DNA from: Brachypterus glaber
Lineage: Eukaryota; Arthropoda; Insecta; Coleoptera; Kateretidae
Reading direction: 5' to 3'
Assembly (NCBI GenBank): GCA_958510825.1
Contig: CAUEHQ010000001.1
Location: 62,001-126,000 of the forward strand
Length of the DNA: 64,000 bases
Both the position numbers and the translations under genes were made by a program. Positions 10,841 to 21,433 of the stretch are shown in pieces; the first letter of the stretch is position 1, and each line of letters opens with the position of its first letter. The notes below the pieces were generated by a model. It did no database searches. It saw only the letters and a program-made list of their open reading frames with translations, and was not told where the DNA came from.

Positions 10841-12956
10841 TGTAACGACATAAATCGTCACTTTGTAATATAGCAAGGGTTAATTAAACTATTCGTTTAC
10901 TTACGTTATAATTTATGTTTATTTTGTATATAAATAGTTACATACGTACAGAACTATTTTGTATCTGGGACTATTTTGTAGCAGGAACTGAATTCTAACC
11001 ATATAAGTCTCTATTCCATAGTTCTACCTGAAAATAACATAAAGAAAACATAATTAGAATATGATTTTTAATAATAAAGAATCATATGACTTATTTCTCT
11101 ATAATGCATTTGTCTATGGACTTACCTGGTTTTTATATGTTTCAGAGTCTATTGAGGGTTGGATTTCACTGGCTTTCATCTGTAGCTTGTTTCTCCTGGA
11201 AAATTTCGTATGTTTATTTCTTCGGGATAATCCAGAATTTGTTGAAAATAGTTTGCTGGAACTGCTCACTTAGATTCAGTATTTTGTTTATACTTAGTTC
11301 ACAGGACACTTAGTATTCTGTTCGTATTTTTATTAGTTTTGCTGATAAACAATAAGTATTGTTTATATTTGTTTCTTAGAGTAATATTTTGAGGTTAGAT
11401 ATCACTAATACAGATTTATTAGGAAACATTCTTTTAATTAGTTATTATTTTTGATGTAGTTTCAGTTACCTTTATTAGGAATCCTATACGGTAAAACTGT
11501 AGTTGATAATGACTTGCATAGATGTCGCTAATAGTTCAGAAATAGGATTTTATTCACCTGAAGGGTTCATACCGGTTGATAAGGTCGATTTTCGCTCTTT
11601 CTTGATGAACTCTGTACAATGGTGGTCTCATTTTGACGAGTGTTTATTTTCTGTAATCATCGAAGTAATCCTTCATGTATTTTTATTTAAAGTTAGTGAA
11701 AATGAATATTTAAACAATGCTGAAGATATTATAACTGTTATTTTATACAATTATGCATTTATAACGTTTCGATGGACATCGAAGACTTAGAATGAGACGT
11801 AAGTTAAGTTTTTCTGTTTCTTAGAATATTTCTGAGATATAATTATTGTTTTAGCACCATTAATTAAGCACAATCACTAGACCATTATTACTACATTAAT
11901 TAATTACCATTAATTACTCACCAATTCTATACCATTAATATGGAATTACATTAATTTAAGTTGAAGTTTATTTTGGTATATTTGATATACAAGTTCTCCG
12001 CATGGAGTGATGTTCTGTTGGAACATGGTTCTGTATTTTTCGGCATAGATAAATTCTATATGACCGTCTAGCAGACAATTTTATATTGGACATAATTTTC
12101 AAAAGCATATTTAATCCCGGACAACATTTTCAATCGTACATTTTATCCTGGAAGATAATTTTTTCCAAAGTAGATGGGACAGCCTATATTTTTTTTTCTT
12201 TCATTTGAGAAATGAATTCATCAGCATAGGGGAGACTTGCACAGATGGAGACGATGGAATTCATACCTCATGGATTTTGCAGAAACCAGCTAAGTACTCA
12301 TTCTGAAAACTTTTGAAAGCAATATTTCATATTTTTAAATTCTTTTATTTCAATATTCTTATAACTGTAAACTTTATCAGATCTGATATAGTATTGATTA
12401 ATACTATATGCCCTTCTGGCTTTTGTTCATTTTTAGGTACTTATTTTTTTTAAAACATTTAATCTCATTTATTAATTATTAAATATCATACTTTTGATTA
12501 AATGATTTCTAATTTAAGCATGACTTTTATACACTGCAAGAAATGATTGTTGTTTACATACATTTCTTGTTGCTTGCTGAACTTCATGTTTTCTTTATAC
12601 ATTTAAGTCGAATGATTTCTGAATTTAGTAATTTTTATTAAGATTTCTTTAATTATATCTTAATATAATTACACATATTTTTTATATATATTAATACATT
12701 ACTTGATGTGCTTTCATTAAGTTTATTTATAATAAATTTCTCAAATGAATTATCTTATTTTATTTAGGGGTTATATTTTCTCAAACTGAAAAGCTTAAGT
12801 ATTTACACTAGGTTGTTACTTACCTAAAGGAGTAAAAGCTAAAGTAACTGGCGCCCCTAACAACATTAATCAATTCTTTCTATTTTTCCCTTGCCCATAC
12901 CCATTGCTCCGCTGTCAAAACTAGCCGTTGGCAGTGAACGTATTAATTACGGTACA
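10841..12956 (+). repeat. 5' LTR of the Gypsy element (2,116 bp)
   Basis: Starts TGTAACGACATAAATCGTCA and ends TTACGGTACA. A TATA-like box sits only about 86 bp from the start, so U3 would be short and nearly 2 kb would be R-U5; this is inferred. Small frames inside (70 aa at 11061-11273, 95 aa at 11503-11790) have no recognisable domain. Confidence 0.95.
10926..10936 (+). promoter_or_regulatory. candidate TATA box of the 5' LTR
   Basis: A TATATAAATAG-type sequence lies about 86 bp into the LTR. The same site recurs at 18986-18996 in the 3' LTR. A possible polyadenylation hexamer AATAAA lies at 11073-11078 (19133-19138 in the 3' LTR). Promoter use is inferred from sequence only. Confidence 0.4.
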
Positions 12957-13565
12957 CTAATATTGGCGCCCAAGAACGTGGTATTTGGATAGATAGAACA
13001 CTTGTTTTTTTTTAATTTTACTCCATTTTTCTCAGTGTATTTTTTATAAAAATCTAAAGCTTATTTTTTTTTCAGTGTAACTTAAAGTTCATTTTGAGAA
13101 AAACTACATATAACTGTTGAATAAAATATTTTTTGTTGAAAATTAAGTCAAACTAGAGTTAATCTGATAAGATATATCAGATATGTGTTTTTTATGTTTT
13201 TTCTGAATTTTATGGAATAACATGGAATAGAGAAATTTTGGCGTGGGTTCAGTTTTTCTAGAAATTATCGTTTATTCAATAGAAATAAATGGATAATAGG
13301 GTATTTATTTATGCGAAGGATATGAATAAATATTAGCTAATTTTGTAGTTTTGGAGACTATTTATAATTATTAATTTGTCCAATTGAGATAAATAATAAT
13401 TTAGTATTTTTTTTGACATATTTGGAAAATTTTCCAAAGTATGCAAAAACTTTGTTGAACAGTGTACACAAAAAAAAAATAATTTGTGGTACAGTATAAA
13501 TATTTTATTAATAAAATAAATATTTTGAGTAAATTAAATTTAAATTTTGAAAATAAATATTCAAA
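12957..13565 (+). other. Gypsy 5' leader with primer-binding site
   Basis: The primer-binding site candidate TGGCGCCCAAGAACGTGG starts at 12964, 7 bp after the LTR. Its first ten bases are those expected to pair with the 3' end of insect tRNA-Lys (from general knowledge). The rest is an AT-rich untranslated leader up to the gag-pol ATG. Confidence 0.75.
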
Positions 13566-16500
13566 ATGGAAGATTTAGATAAAATGGAAATTAGATTTTT
13601 GACTGCAGAAATGGTAAATTATGAACTTCGTATAAGACATTTAACAGCAAAAAATAATAGAGCATCTAGAATTAAAGTTTTAGGTAGAGCCATAGCTAGG
13701 GAAGATCCTAAAGTAAAATATGTAGATCCGACTTTTAATTTTAACAGTGAAGTGGAAAATATTAATAGAATTTTAGATAGTATATCTTCAGAAATTGTAG
13801 AATATCATGGTGATTATAGTTTAGCTGATTTAAGAAAATTAAAAACTTATTTAGTACATGTAACAAATCGTCTGCAACGTTTTCCTGAAGTAGAAGAAAA
13901 TAAAGTTAGACGTATTCAATTTTTAGAAATAACAAAAGCAACTTGTTTAGAAATAGAAGCAGATATTTTAGATCTTTATGAAAAATCTGGTAAAAATTCA
14001 GAACTTACTCAAGTAAATAATAATATTTCATTACATAATAGTACACAGTTTAGTCCTAATGTTTCTAGTAAAAAAGATGATTATTTAAAATCAGTACCAG
14101 TTTATAAATGGAATATTAATTTTGATGGAAAGTCTAATGTTTTAAATTTTATTGAGCAAGTTGAATATATGAAAATAAGTAGAAATGTTACAGACGAAAT
14201 GTTATTTAAATCCGCATATGACTTATTCAAAGAACCAGCATTGTCATGGTTTCTCTCAATTAAAGATAATTTAAATTCGTGGTCTCAAATAATTCAAGCA
14301 TTAAAAAAAGATTTTCTTCCAGCTAACATAGATGATAGAACATGGGATGATATCCGTTCTAGATATCAAAATCCCGATGAATCTATCGCAATTTTTATAG
14401 GTGCTATGGAAACCTTGTTTAAACGTTTAATTCATGCTGCAAGTTTATATACTAGACTTAAGACGATTAGAGAAAGAATATTACCACATTATTTTACACC
14501 ATTATCACTTATAGAAATAAATGATTTAGAAGATTTAAAAGACAGTTGTAAAAGAATAGATGAAGCTTATCAATTAAAACAAAAGAGCATAGCAGGTAAA
14601 AGTGTGGCAAAAAATAAAGCAGTTAATAAAGTAAATGTCCTAAGTTCGGATATAAATCAAAATTTTAGTAGTAAATGTAATTGTAGTCATAATACCACAG
14701 TGTCCAAACTTACCCCATCTTCCTCTACTCGTCAAAGTTCAGTATGTAATAGTAGTCAAGTTTCTCAAATTAGTCAAAGTACCAATCAAAGCTTTAATAA
14801 TACACAGAATAGTAGTAATAATAAAATTAGACAAATAATTTGTTATAACTGTAACCAACCAAATCATATTTTTAGCAAATGTTTAGCTAAAAGAACAAAG
14901 TTTTGTTATAAATGTGGATATAAAGATGTAGTTTTTAAAAATTGCCCTTCCTGTACAAAAAAACTAAATAGGAAAGTGGATGATTTTAGTCGGCATTCAC
15001 TTAATAAAAAGGCTAAAAATAATAATGACAGTCAGGTAAAAAAGGATAACAAAACTACTTTTTGTAAAAACATTTATTATAATAAAAGTAATATCAATTC
15101 TTTACAAAAATCAAGTATAACAGAAACAAATAAACGATTTTATTTGAATGAATGGAAAGATTGGTTGGATAAAGTTAAAAATTTTTATAAACCGTATAGT
15201 TTGTCTGTAATTAATAAAAGTTCTTTTATTAAATTACCTAGAGATAACCGTCCATATATTAAAGTAAATATTTTTGATAAATATATAACAGCTTTGATTG
15301 ATACAGGTGCAAATTGTTCAGTGGCTGGTGGTCACGCGATTAAAATTTTAGAAAAATTTAATTTAAAAATTGATAAATGTCTTATACCGCATGTTACTAC
15401 AGCTGATAAATCTAAACAGTTGGTAACTGGTGTTGTTTATTTACCTATTAAAGTAGATAATGAAGTTAAGATTTTACAAGTCTTGGTTGTTCCTTCTTTG
15501 GAAACAAATTTTATTTTTGGTGTGAATTTTTTACAATTGTTTTCTGTGACTCTGGATTTTTCTGATGAATCTAGGAATAATAAAATTAATAATTTGAATG
15601 TGATCAGTAACAGTGATAGTCAGGATATAAATAAAGATAATTCAGTAGGCTTATGTGACTTGACAGACGAACAGAAAAAGATAGCAGATAAATTTGTTAG
15701 TTTATTTAAAGAATTATATAGCGAAAAAATAGGTAGAACAAATTTAATAGAACATGATATAGATACAGGAAATAATAAACCTTTTAAAATGCGTCAATAT
15801 CCTTTGTCACCTTATTTAATAGAAATTTTACATAAAGAGTTAGATAAAATGTTAAAAGATGATATAATTTCACCATCTTATTCTGATTTTAATTCACCAG
15901 TTTTATTAGTAAAAAAAGCTAATGGTACATACCGTTTTTGTTTTGATGGACGTAAATTAAATTCTATTACAAAAGGTGATTCACATCCTTTACCAAGGAT
16001 AGACTCCATTTTAAGTTTATTAGGCGATGCAAAATATATATCAAGTATAGATTTAAAAAATGCTTTTTGGCAGATTCCACTTACAAAAACTGCTAAAGAA
16101 AAAACTGCATTTTCCGTACCTGGTAGGGGACTATTTGAATTTGATGTAATGTGTTATGGACTCAAAAATGGAACACAAAGTCAGCAAAGATTAATGGATA
16201 AACTTTTTCCTTTCTCCTTTTATCCAAATATATTTGTTTATATTGATGACATTATAATAGTATCAAAAACATTTGAGGAACATATTAAATTACTTCAAAT
16301 AGTACATGAAAAATTAAAATCTGCTAATCTTACAATAAATTTTGAAAAAAGTAATTTTTTTAGAAAATCACTTAAGTATTTAGGTTTTGTAATTGATAAT
16401 TTTGGTTTAAGAACCGATCCGCAAAAAGTAGAAGCAATAATAAACTATCCTAGACCAACAAATAGTACAGAAATAAAACGATTTTTAGGTGTAGCTTCGT

Positions 16501-18371
16501 GGTATCGTAGATTTGTTAGGAATTTTTCAACAATTGTTAGTCCATTAAATTCACTTTTAAAGGGTAAAGGTAAAAAACAAGCCATTAGTTGGAATACTGA
16601 TGCAGAAAAAGCTTTTTTATTGTTGAAGGAATCTTTAATAAATGCTCCAGCTTTAGCAAGTCCCAATTTTTCTTTACCATTTGTTATACAATGTGATGCT
16701 TCTTTAGTTGGCCTCGGTTCCATATTAACACAAACGCAAGATGGTCAAGAAAAAGTAATAGCTTATGCTAGTAGAGCTTTAACACGTAGTGAAATAAAAT
16801 ATTCTGTAGGTGAAAAGGAATGTTTAGCTGTTTTGTTTGCTATAGATAGGTTTAGACCATATATTGAAGGTGTTAAATTCACAGTAATTACAGATCATTC
16901 TTCTTTAAAATATTTGAGTAATATGAAAGATCCCTCTGGTCGCTTGGCTAGATGGTCATTAAAATTACAGCAATATGATATGGATATTGTATATCGTAGA
17001 GGTAAATTAAATGTAGTAGCTGATGGGTTATCCAGAGCTTTTGATAGAATAGAACCAGAAAAATCAATTTTTCCAGATGTAAATTTAATTAATTTTAATG
17101 TAAATGATTATAATAGTGATAAATATTATATTCAGTTGAGGGAAAAAATTATTAAGAGTCCAGATTCATATCCGCAATTTAAAGTTATTGATGATAATAT
17201 TTATAAGTTCATACCGACCAAGACAAAAGTAAAAAGTAATATTATAGAGTGGAAATTGTTAGTGCCTCAAAAATGTCGTAAACAAGTACTAAAAGAATGT
17301 CATGACGATGCATTAGCTTCTCATATGGGATTTTTTAAAACTTTTCATAGAATTTCAGAAACATATTTTTGGCCAAAAATGCGTAAAGATATTTTAAAAT
17401 ATGTAAGATGTTGTAATATTTGTCAATCACAAAAAGTTAGTAATTCTGCACGTTTTGGATTGATGGGTCGTGAAAAAGAAGTAAATTATCCGTGGCAAGT
17501 TATTTCATGTGATTTGCAGGGACCATTTCCCAGAAGTTCTAAAGGTTTTTGTTATCTTTTAGTTGTGTCAGACTGGTTTACAAAGTATACATTATTACAT
17601 CCTTTAAGGGAAGCTACTGCAAATGCAATATGTAAATTCATTGAGAATGAAGTTTTTTTAGTTTACGGAGTCTGTCAATTTTTAATTGTCGATAATGGAA
17701 AACAATTTGCTGGTAAAGTTTTTAAAAAATTAGCAGATGAATATAATGTACAGAAAATTTGGTTTAATGCACTTTACCATAGTCAAAATAATCCGACGGA
17801 AAGGCAACATCGCACAATTTCTACTGCTATAAGATCATATATAAAAGATAATCAAAAAGAATGGTGTAAAAATTTAGCAAAAATAGGTCTAGCTTTACGA
17901 ACGTCTGTAAATGAAGTTACGGGGTATACGCCGGCATTTCTTAATTTTGGGAGGAATGTACCTATCACAGGAACTTATTATGGCAAAATGACATCAACTG
18001 ATGGTGTTAAATTAGAACCTTGTGACAGAGACTCGTATAGTCAAGACTTGGGAAATCTTAAAGAGATTTTTATTGATGTAAAGAAATATTTACATGAAGC
18101 TTATGAACGTAATAAGCGTACTTATGATTTGCGCAAGCGTGAAGTAAATTTTGATATAGGTGAAAAAGTTTGGAGACGAAACAAAGTACTCTCAGATGCT
18201 AGTAAAAGTTTTGCTGCAAAACTTGCTCCAAAGTACATACTTTGCAAAGTTGTTGCGAAAAAGTCAAAGTTAGTGTATATTTTGGAAAATGCAGATGGTC
18301 ATAGAGGCGACTGGCATGTTAAAGATCTAAAGAAATATTTTGGATCGAATAGTGACATTTCAGTTGGCTAG
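13566..18371 (+). CDS. gag-pol: Gypsy Gag-Pol polyprotein, intact 1,601 residues
   Basis: One uninterrupted frame encodes capsid protein and enzymes with no frameshift between them. A retrotransposon-type Gag capsid domain lies at about residues 190-300. Two zinc knuckles follow: CYNCNQPNHIFSKC from residue 426 and a partly altered second one from 447. The aspartic protease has IDTGANCS with Asp579. The RT has FVYIDDIII with Asp894/Asp895. RNase H starts at CDAS (Asp1044) and includes the TDHSSLKYL block. Integrase has an HHCC finger (His1246, His1253, Cys1283, Cys1286) and a perfect D-x59-D-x35-E triad: Asp1316, Asp1376, Glu1412. The C-terminus (GDWHVKDLKKYF) is typical of insect Gypsy integrases. 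All catalytic residues are present. No env follows, so it is a retrotransposon rather than an errantivirus. The ATG at 13566 is the first in frame after the leader. Confidence 0.97.
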   Translation: MEDLDKMEIRFLTAEMVNYELRIRHLTAKNNRASRIKVLGRAIAREDPKVKYVDPTFNFNSEVENINRILDSISSEIVEYHGDYSLADLRKLKTYLVHVTNRLQRFPEVEENKVRRIQFLEITKATCLEIEADILDLYEKSGKNSELTQVNNNISLHNSTQFSPNVSSKKDDYLKSVPVYKWNINFDGKSNVLNFIEQVEYMKISRNVTDEMLFKSAYDLFKEPALSWFLSIKDNLNSWSQIIQALKKDFLPANIDDRTWDDIRSRYQNPDESIAIFIGAMETLFKRLIHAASLYTRLKTIRERILPHYFTPLSLIEINDLEDLKDSCKRIDEAYQLKQKSIAGKSVAKNKAVNKVNVLSSDINQNFSSKCNCSHNTTVSKLTPSSSTRQSSVCNSSQVSQISQSTNQSFNNTQNSSNNKIRQIICYNCNQPNHIFSKCLAKRTKFCYKCGYKDVVFKNCPSCTKKLNRKVDDFSRHSLNKKAKNNNDSQVKKDNKTTFCKNIYYNKSNINSLQKSSITETNKRFYLNEWKDWLDKVKNFYKPYSLSVINKSSFIKLPRDNRPYIKVNIFDKYITALIDTGANCSVAGGHAIKILEKFNLKIDKCLIPHVTTADKSKQLVTGVVYLPIKVDNEVKILQVLVVPSLETNFIFGVNFLQLFSVTLDFSDESRNNKINNLNVISNSDSQDINKDNSVGLCDLTDEQKKIADKFVSLFKELYSEKIGRTNLIEHDIDTGNNKPFKMRQYPLSPYLIEILHKELDKMLKDDIISPSYSDFNSPVLLVKKANGTYRFCFDGRKLNSITKGDSHPLPRIDSILSLLGDAKYISSIDLKNAFWQIPLTKTAKEKTAFSVPGRGLFEFDVMCYGLKNGTQSQQRLMDKLFPFSFYPNIFVYIDDIIIVSKTFEEHIKLLQIVHEKLKSANLTINFEKSNFFRKSLKYLGFVIDNFGLRTDPQKVEAIINYPRPTNSTEIKRFLGVASWYRRFVRNFSTIVSPLNSLLKGKGKKQAISWNTDAEKAFLLLKESLINAPALASPNFSLPFVIQCDASLVGLGSILTQTQDGQEKVIAYASRALTRSEIKYSVGEKECLAVLFAIDRFRPYIEGVKFTVITDHSSLKYLSNMKDPSGRLARWSLKLQQYDMDIVYRRGKLNVVADGLSRAFDRIEPEKSIFPDVNLINFNVNDYNSDKYYIQLREKIIKSPDSYPQFKVIDDNIYKFIPTKTKVKSNIIEWKLLVPQKCRKQVLKECHDDALASHMGFFKTFHRISETYFWPKMRKDILKYVRCCNICQSQKVSNSARFGLMGREKEVNYPWQVISCDLQGPFPRSSKGFCYLLVVSDWFTKYTLLHPLREATANAICKFIENEVFLVYGVCQFLIVDNGKQFAGKVFKKLADEYNVQKIWFNALYHSQNNPTERQHRTISTAIRSYIKDNQKEWCKNLAKIGLALRTSVNEVTGYTPAFLNFGRNVPITGTYYGKMTSTDGVKLEPCDRDSYSQDLGNLKEIFIDVKKYLHEAYERNKRTYDLRKREVNFDIGEKVWRRNKVLSDASKSFAAKLAPKYILCKVVAKKSKLVYILENADGHRGDWHVKDLKKYFGSNSDISVG

Positions 18372-18900
18372 ATTTTATTAAATAAGAATATATTCTTAGT
18401 ATTATTCGGAATGATATTTAAAAAAATATCAATGTATTGAAAATATTTAAAGGGTACCCAAAACTTTTGTATATAGTAGTAAAAAAATATATAAATATAT
18501 TTTTTGTAGAAGAGAATTCTGGTGCACACAGTCAAGTCTTATTTCTATTTTTTTATCTTGATAAAACTTAGCTAAAAAGAAAACAAAATTAATTATGACA
18601 ATTACCTGATTATGACAATTACCTGATTATGACAATTACCTGTTTATGACACACACCGATAAAGTCCCAAAATTATGTTCTACATAAGAGTAGGCGGATG
18701 ATACACGTAGTTATCAAGCTTAGCTATTGTTAATTATCAAGTAGTATTTCAAATGATTTACATAAAGTATTGTATTTTTTGTTGGTTTATTAAATAAAAT
18801 ATAGTATATATTTTAGCTATTTAAGTTAAATAGTTTTAGAGTTTGGTATAAAAATATTTTTTGTATATTAAATATTTTTATTATTTTTGGAGGGGGCATG
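18372..18900 (+). other. Gypsy 3' untranslated region with tandem repeats and polypurine tract
   Basis: Contains three copies of a 17-bp unit (ATTATGACAATTACCTG) at 18592-18642 plus a partial fourth. The purine tract GGAGGGGG (18889-18896) lies just before the 3' LTR and is the expected primer for plus-strand synthesis. I see no env-like frame in these ~530 bp. Confidence 0.8.
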
Positions 18901-21016
18901 TGTAACGACATAAATCGTCACTTTGTAATATAGCAAGGGTTAATTAAACTATTCGTTTACTTACGTTATAATTTATGTTTATTTTGTATATAAATAGTTA
19001 CATACGTACAGAACTATTTTGTATCTGGGACTATTTTGTAGCAGGAACTGAATTCTAACCATATAAGTCTCTATTCCATAGTTCTACCTGAAAATAACAT
19101 AAAGAAAACATAATTAGAATATGATTTTTAATAATAAAGAATCATATGACTTATTTCTCTATAATGCATTTGTCTATGGACTTACCTGGTTTTTATATGT
19201 TTCAGAGTCTATTGAGGGTTGGATTTCACTGGCTTTCATCTGTAGCTTGTTTCTCCTGGAAAATTTCGTATGTTTATTTCTTCGGGATAATCCAGAATTT
19301 GTTGAAAATAGTTTGCTGGAACTGCTCACTTAGATTCAGTATTTTGTTTATACTTAGTTCACAGGACACTTAGTATTCTGTTCGTATTTTTATTAGTTTT
19401 GCTGATAAACAATAAGTATTGTTTATATTTGTTTCTTAGAGTAATATTTTGAGGTTAGATATCACTAATACAGATTTATTAGGAAACATTCTTTTAATTA
19501 GTTATTATTTTTGATGTAGTTTCAGTTACCTTTATTAGGAATCCTATACGGTAAAACTGTAGTTGATAATGACTTGCATAGATGTCGCTAATAGTTCAGA
19601 AATAGGATTTTATTCACCTGAAGGGTTCATACCGGTTGATAAGGTCGATTTTCGCTCTTTCTTGATGAACTCTGTACAATGGTGGTCTCATTTTGACGAG
19701 TGTTTATTTTCTGTAATCATCGAAGTAATCCTTCATGTATTTTTATTTAAAGTTAGTGAAAATGAATATTTAAACAATGCTGAAGATATTATAACTGTTA
19801 TTTTATACAATTATGCATTTATAACGTTTCGATGGACATCGAAGACTTAGAATGAGACGTAAGTTAAGTTTTTCTGTTTCTTAGAATATTTCTGAGATAT
19901 AATTATTGTTTTAGCACCATTAATTAAGCACAATCACTAGACCATTATTACTACATTAATTAATTACCATTAATTACTCACCAATTCTATACCATTAATA
20001 TGGAATTACATTAATTTAAGTTGAAGTTTATTTTGGTATATTTGATATACAAGTTCTCCGCATGGAGTGATGTTCTGTTGGAACATGGTTCTGTATTTTT
20101 CGGCATAGATAAATTCTATATGACCGTCTAGCAGACAATTTTATATTGGACATAATTTTCAAAAGCATATTTAATCCCGGACAACATTTTCAATCGTACA
20201 TTTTATCCTGGAAGATAATTTTTTCCAAAGTAGATGGGACAGCCTATATTTTTTTTTCTTTCATTTGAGAAATGAATTCATCAGCATAGGGGAGACTTGC
20301 ACAGATGGAGACGATGGAATTCATACCTCATGGATTTTGCAGAAACCAGCTAAGTACTCATTCTGAAAACTTTTGAAAGCAATATTTCATATTTTTAAAT
20401 TCTTTTATTTCAATATTCTTATAACTGTAAACTTTATCAGATCTGATATAGTATTGATTAATACTATATGCCCTTCTGGCTTTTGTTCATTTTTAGGTAC
20501 TTATTTTTTTTAAAACATTTAATCTCATTTATTAATTATTAAATATCATACTTTTGATTAAATGATTTCTAATTTAAGCATGACTTTTATACACTGCAAG
20601 AAATGATTGTTGTTTACATACATTTCTTGGTGCTTGCTGAACTTCATGTTTTCTTTATACATTTAAGTCGAATGATTTCTGAATTTAGTAATTTTTATTA
20701 AGATTTCTTTAATTATATCTTAATATAATTACACATATTTTTTATATATATTAATACATTACTTGATGTGCTTTCATTAAGTTTATTTATAATAAATTTC
20801 TCAAATGAATTATCTTATTTTATTTAGGGGTTATATTTTCTCAAACTGAAAAGCTTAAGTATTTACACTAGGTTGTTACTTACCTAAAGGAGTAAAAGCT
20901 AAAGTAACTGGCGCCCCTAACAACATTAATCAATTCTTTCTATTTTTCCCTTGCCCATACCCATTGCTCCGCTGTCAAAACTAGCCGTTGGCAGTGAACG
21001 TATTAATTACGGTACA
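18901..21016 (+). repeat. 3' LTR of the Gypsy element (2,116 bp)
   Basis: Offset exactly 8,060 bp from the 5' LTR along its whole length, with one observed substitution (20630 G versus 12570 T). It is followed by the ATGT target duplication. Confidence 0.95.
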
Positions 21017-21075
21017 ATGTTGTAACTAGACTAAACGTTTTGGGTAAAAACATTAAATGTAATTTAATTAATATA

Positions 21076-21313
21076 TCGTCGGCTTACAAGTAAAGAGCAC
21101 TAAGTCCAAAAACATGGTTTTGAGATATTATTCATTATTGTTTTTTAATTTTTGTAATAATTGTTTTTGGAAAAAAACTACCGCAAATTGCAATGACATC
21201 TTTGGACATATTGATGTCCCATTTGCAGTTAAATATAGAAAAATTGAAGTAGTTTAATCAACTAAATTTGAAAAAATACATGGACTTAGTGCCTTTTACT
21301 TGTAGGCCCACGA
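21076..21313. mobile_element. MITE with TCGTCGGCTTACAAG ends
   Basis: The left end TCGTCGGCTTACAAGTAAAG has its inverted partner at about 21265-21313 (GACTTAGTGCC...TTGTAGGCC). The element is ~238 bp and noncoding. It directly abuts a second copy of the same left end at 21314. Confidence 0.8.
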
Positions 21314-21433
21314 CGTCGGCTTACAAGTAAAGAGCACTAAGTCAATAAAATAATATAAAAAACAATTATTTAGAATTAAAACCCTTCTATTAATTAAACG
21401 TAATGTATAACTATAAAGTAGAAAACAAGATAT

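Larger units (their letters stand above)
10841..21016 (+). mobile_element. complete Ty3/gypsy LTR retrotransposon
   Basis: The 10,176-bp element has two 2,116-bp LTRs starting TG and ending CA, and a 4-bp target duplication ATGT at 10837-10840 and 21017-21020. It has a primer-binding site just after the 5' LTR, a single intact gag-pol ORF, a purine tract before the 3' LTR, and no env. The LTRs differ at only one position by eye (T at 12570, G at 20630). All parts needed for transposition appear present, so it is a very recent and possibly still active insertion. Confidence 0.97.

Noticed and set aside
11061..11790. Open frames of 70, 75 and 95 residues, present twice in identical form
   Set aside because: They lie inside the Gypsy LTRs, so the duplication is the LTR pair itself. 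No domain or codon signal supports a gene.
13566..18371. Possible endogenous retrovirus (errantivirus) instead of a retrotransposon
   Set aside because: No env-like frame exists between the pol stop and the 3' LTR; only ~530 noncoding bp remain.
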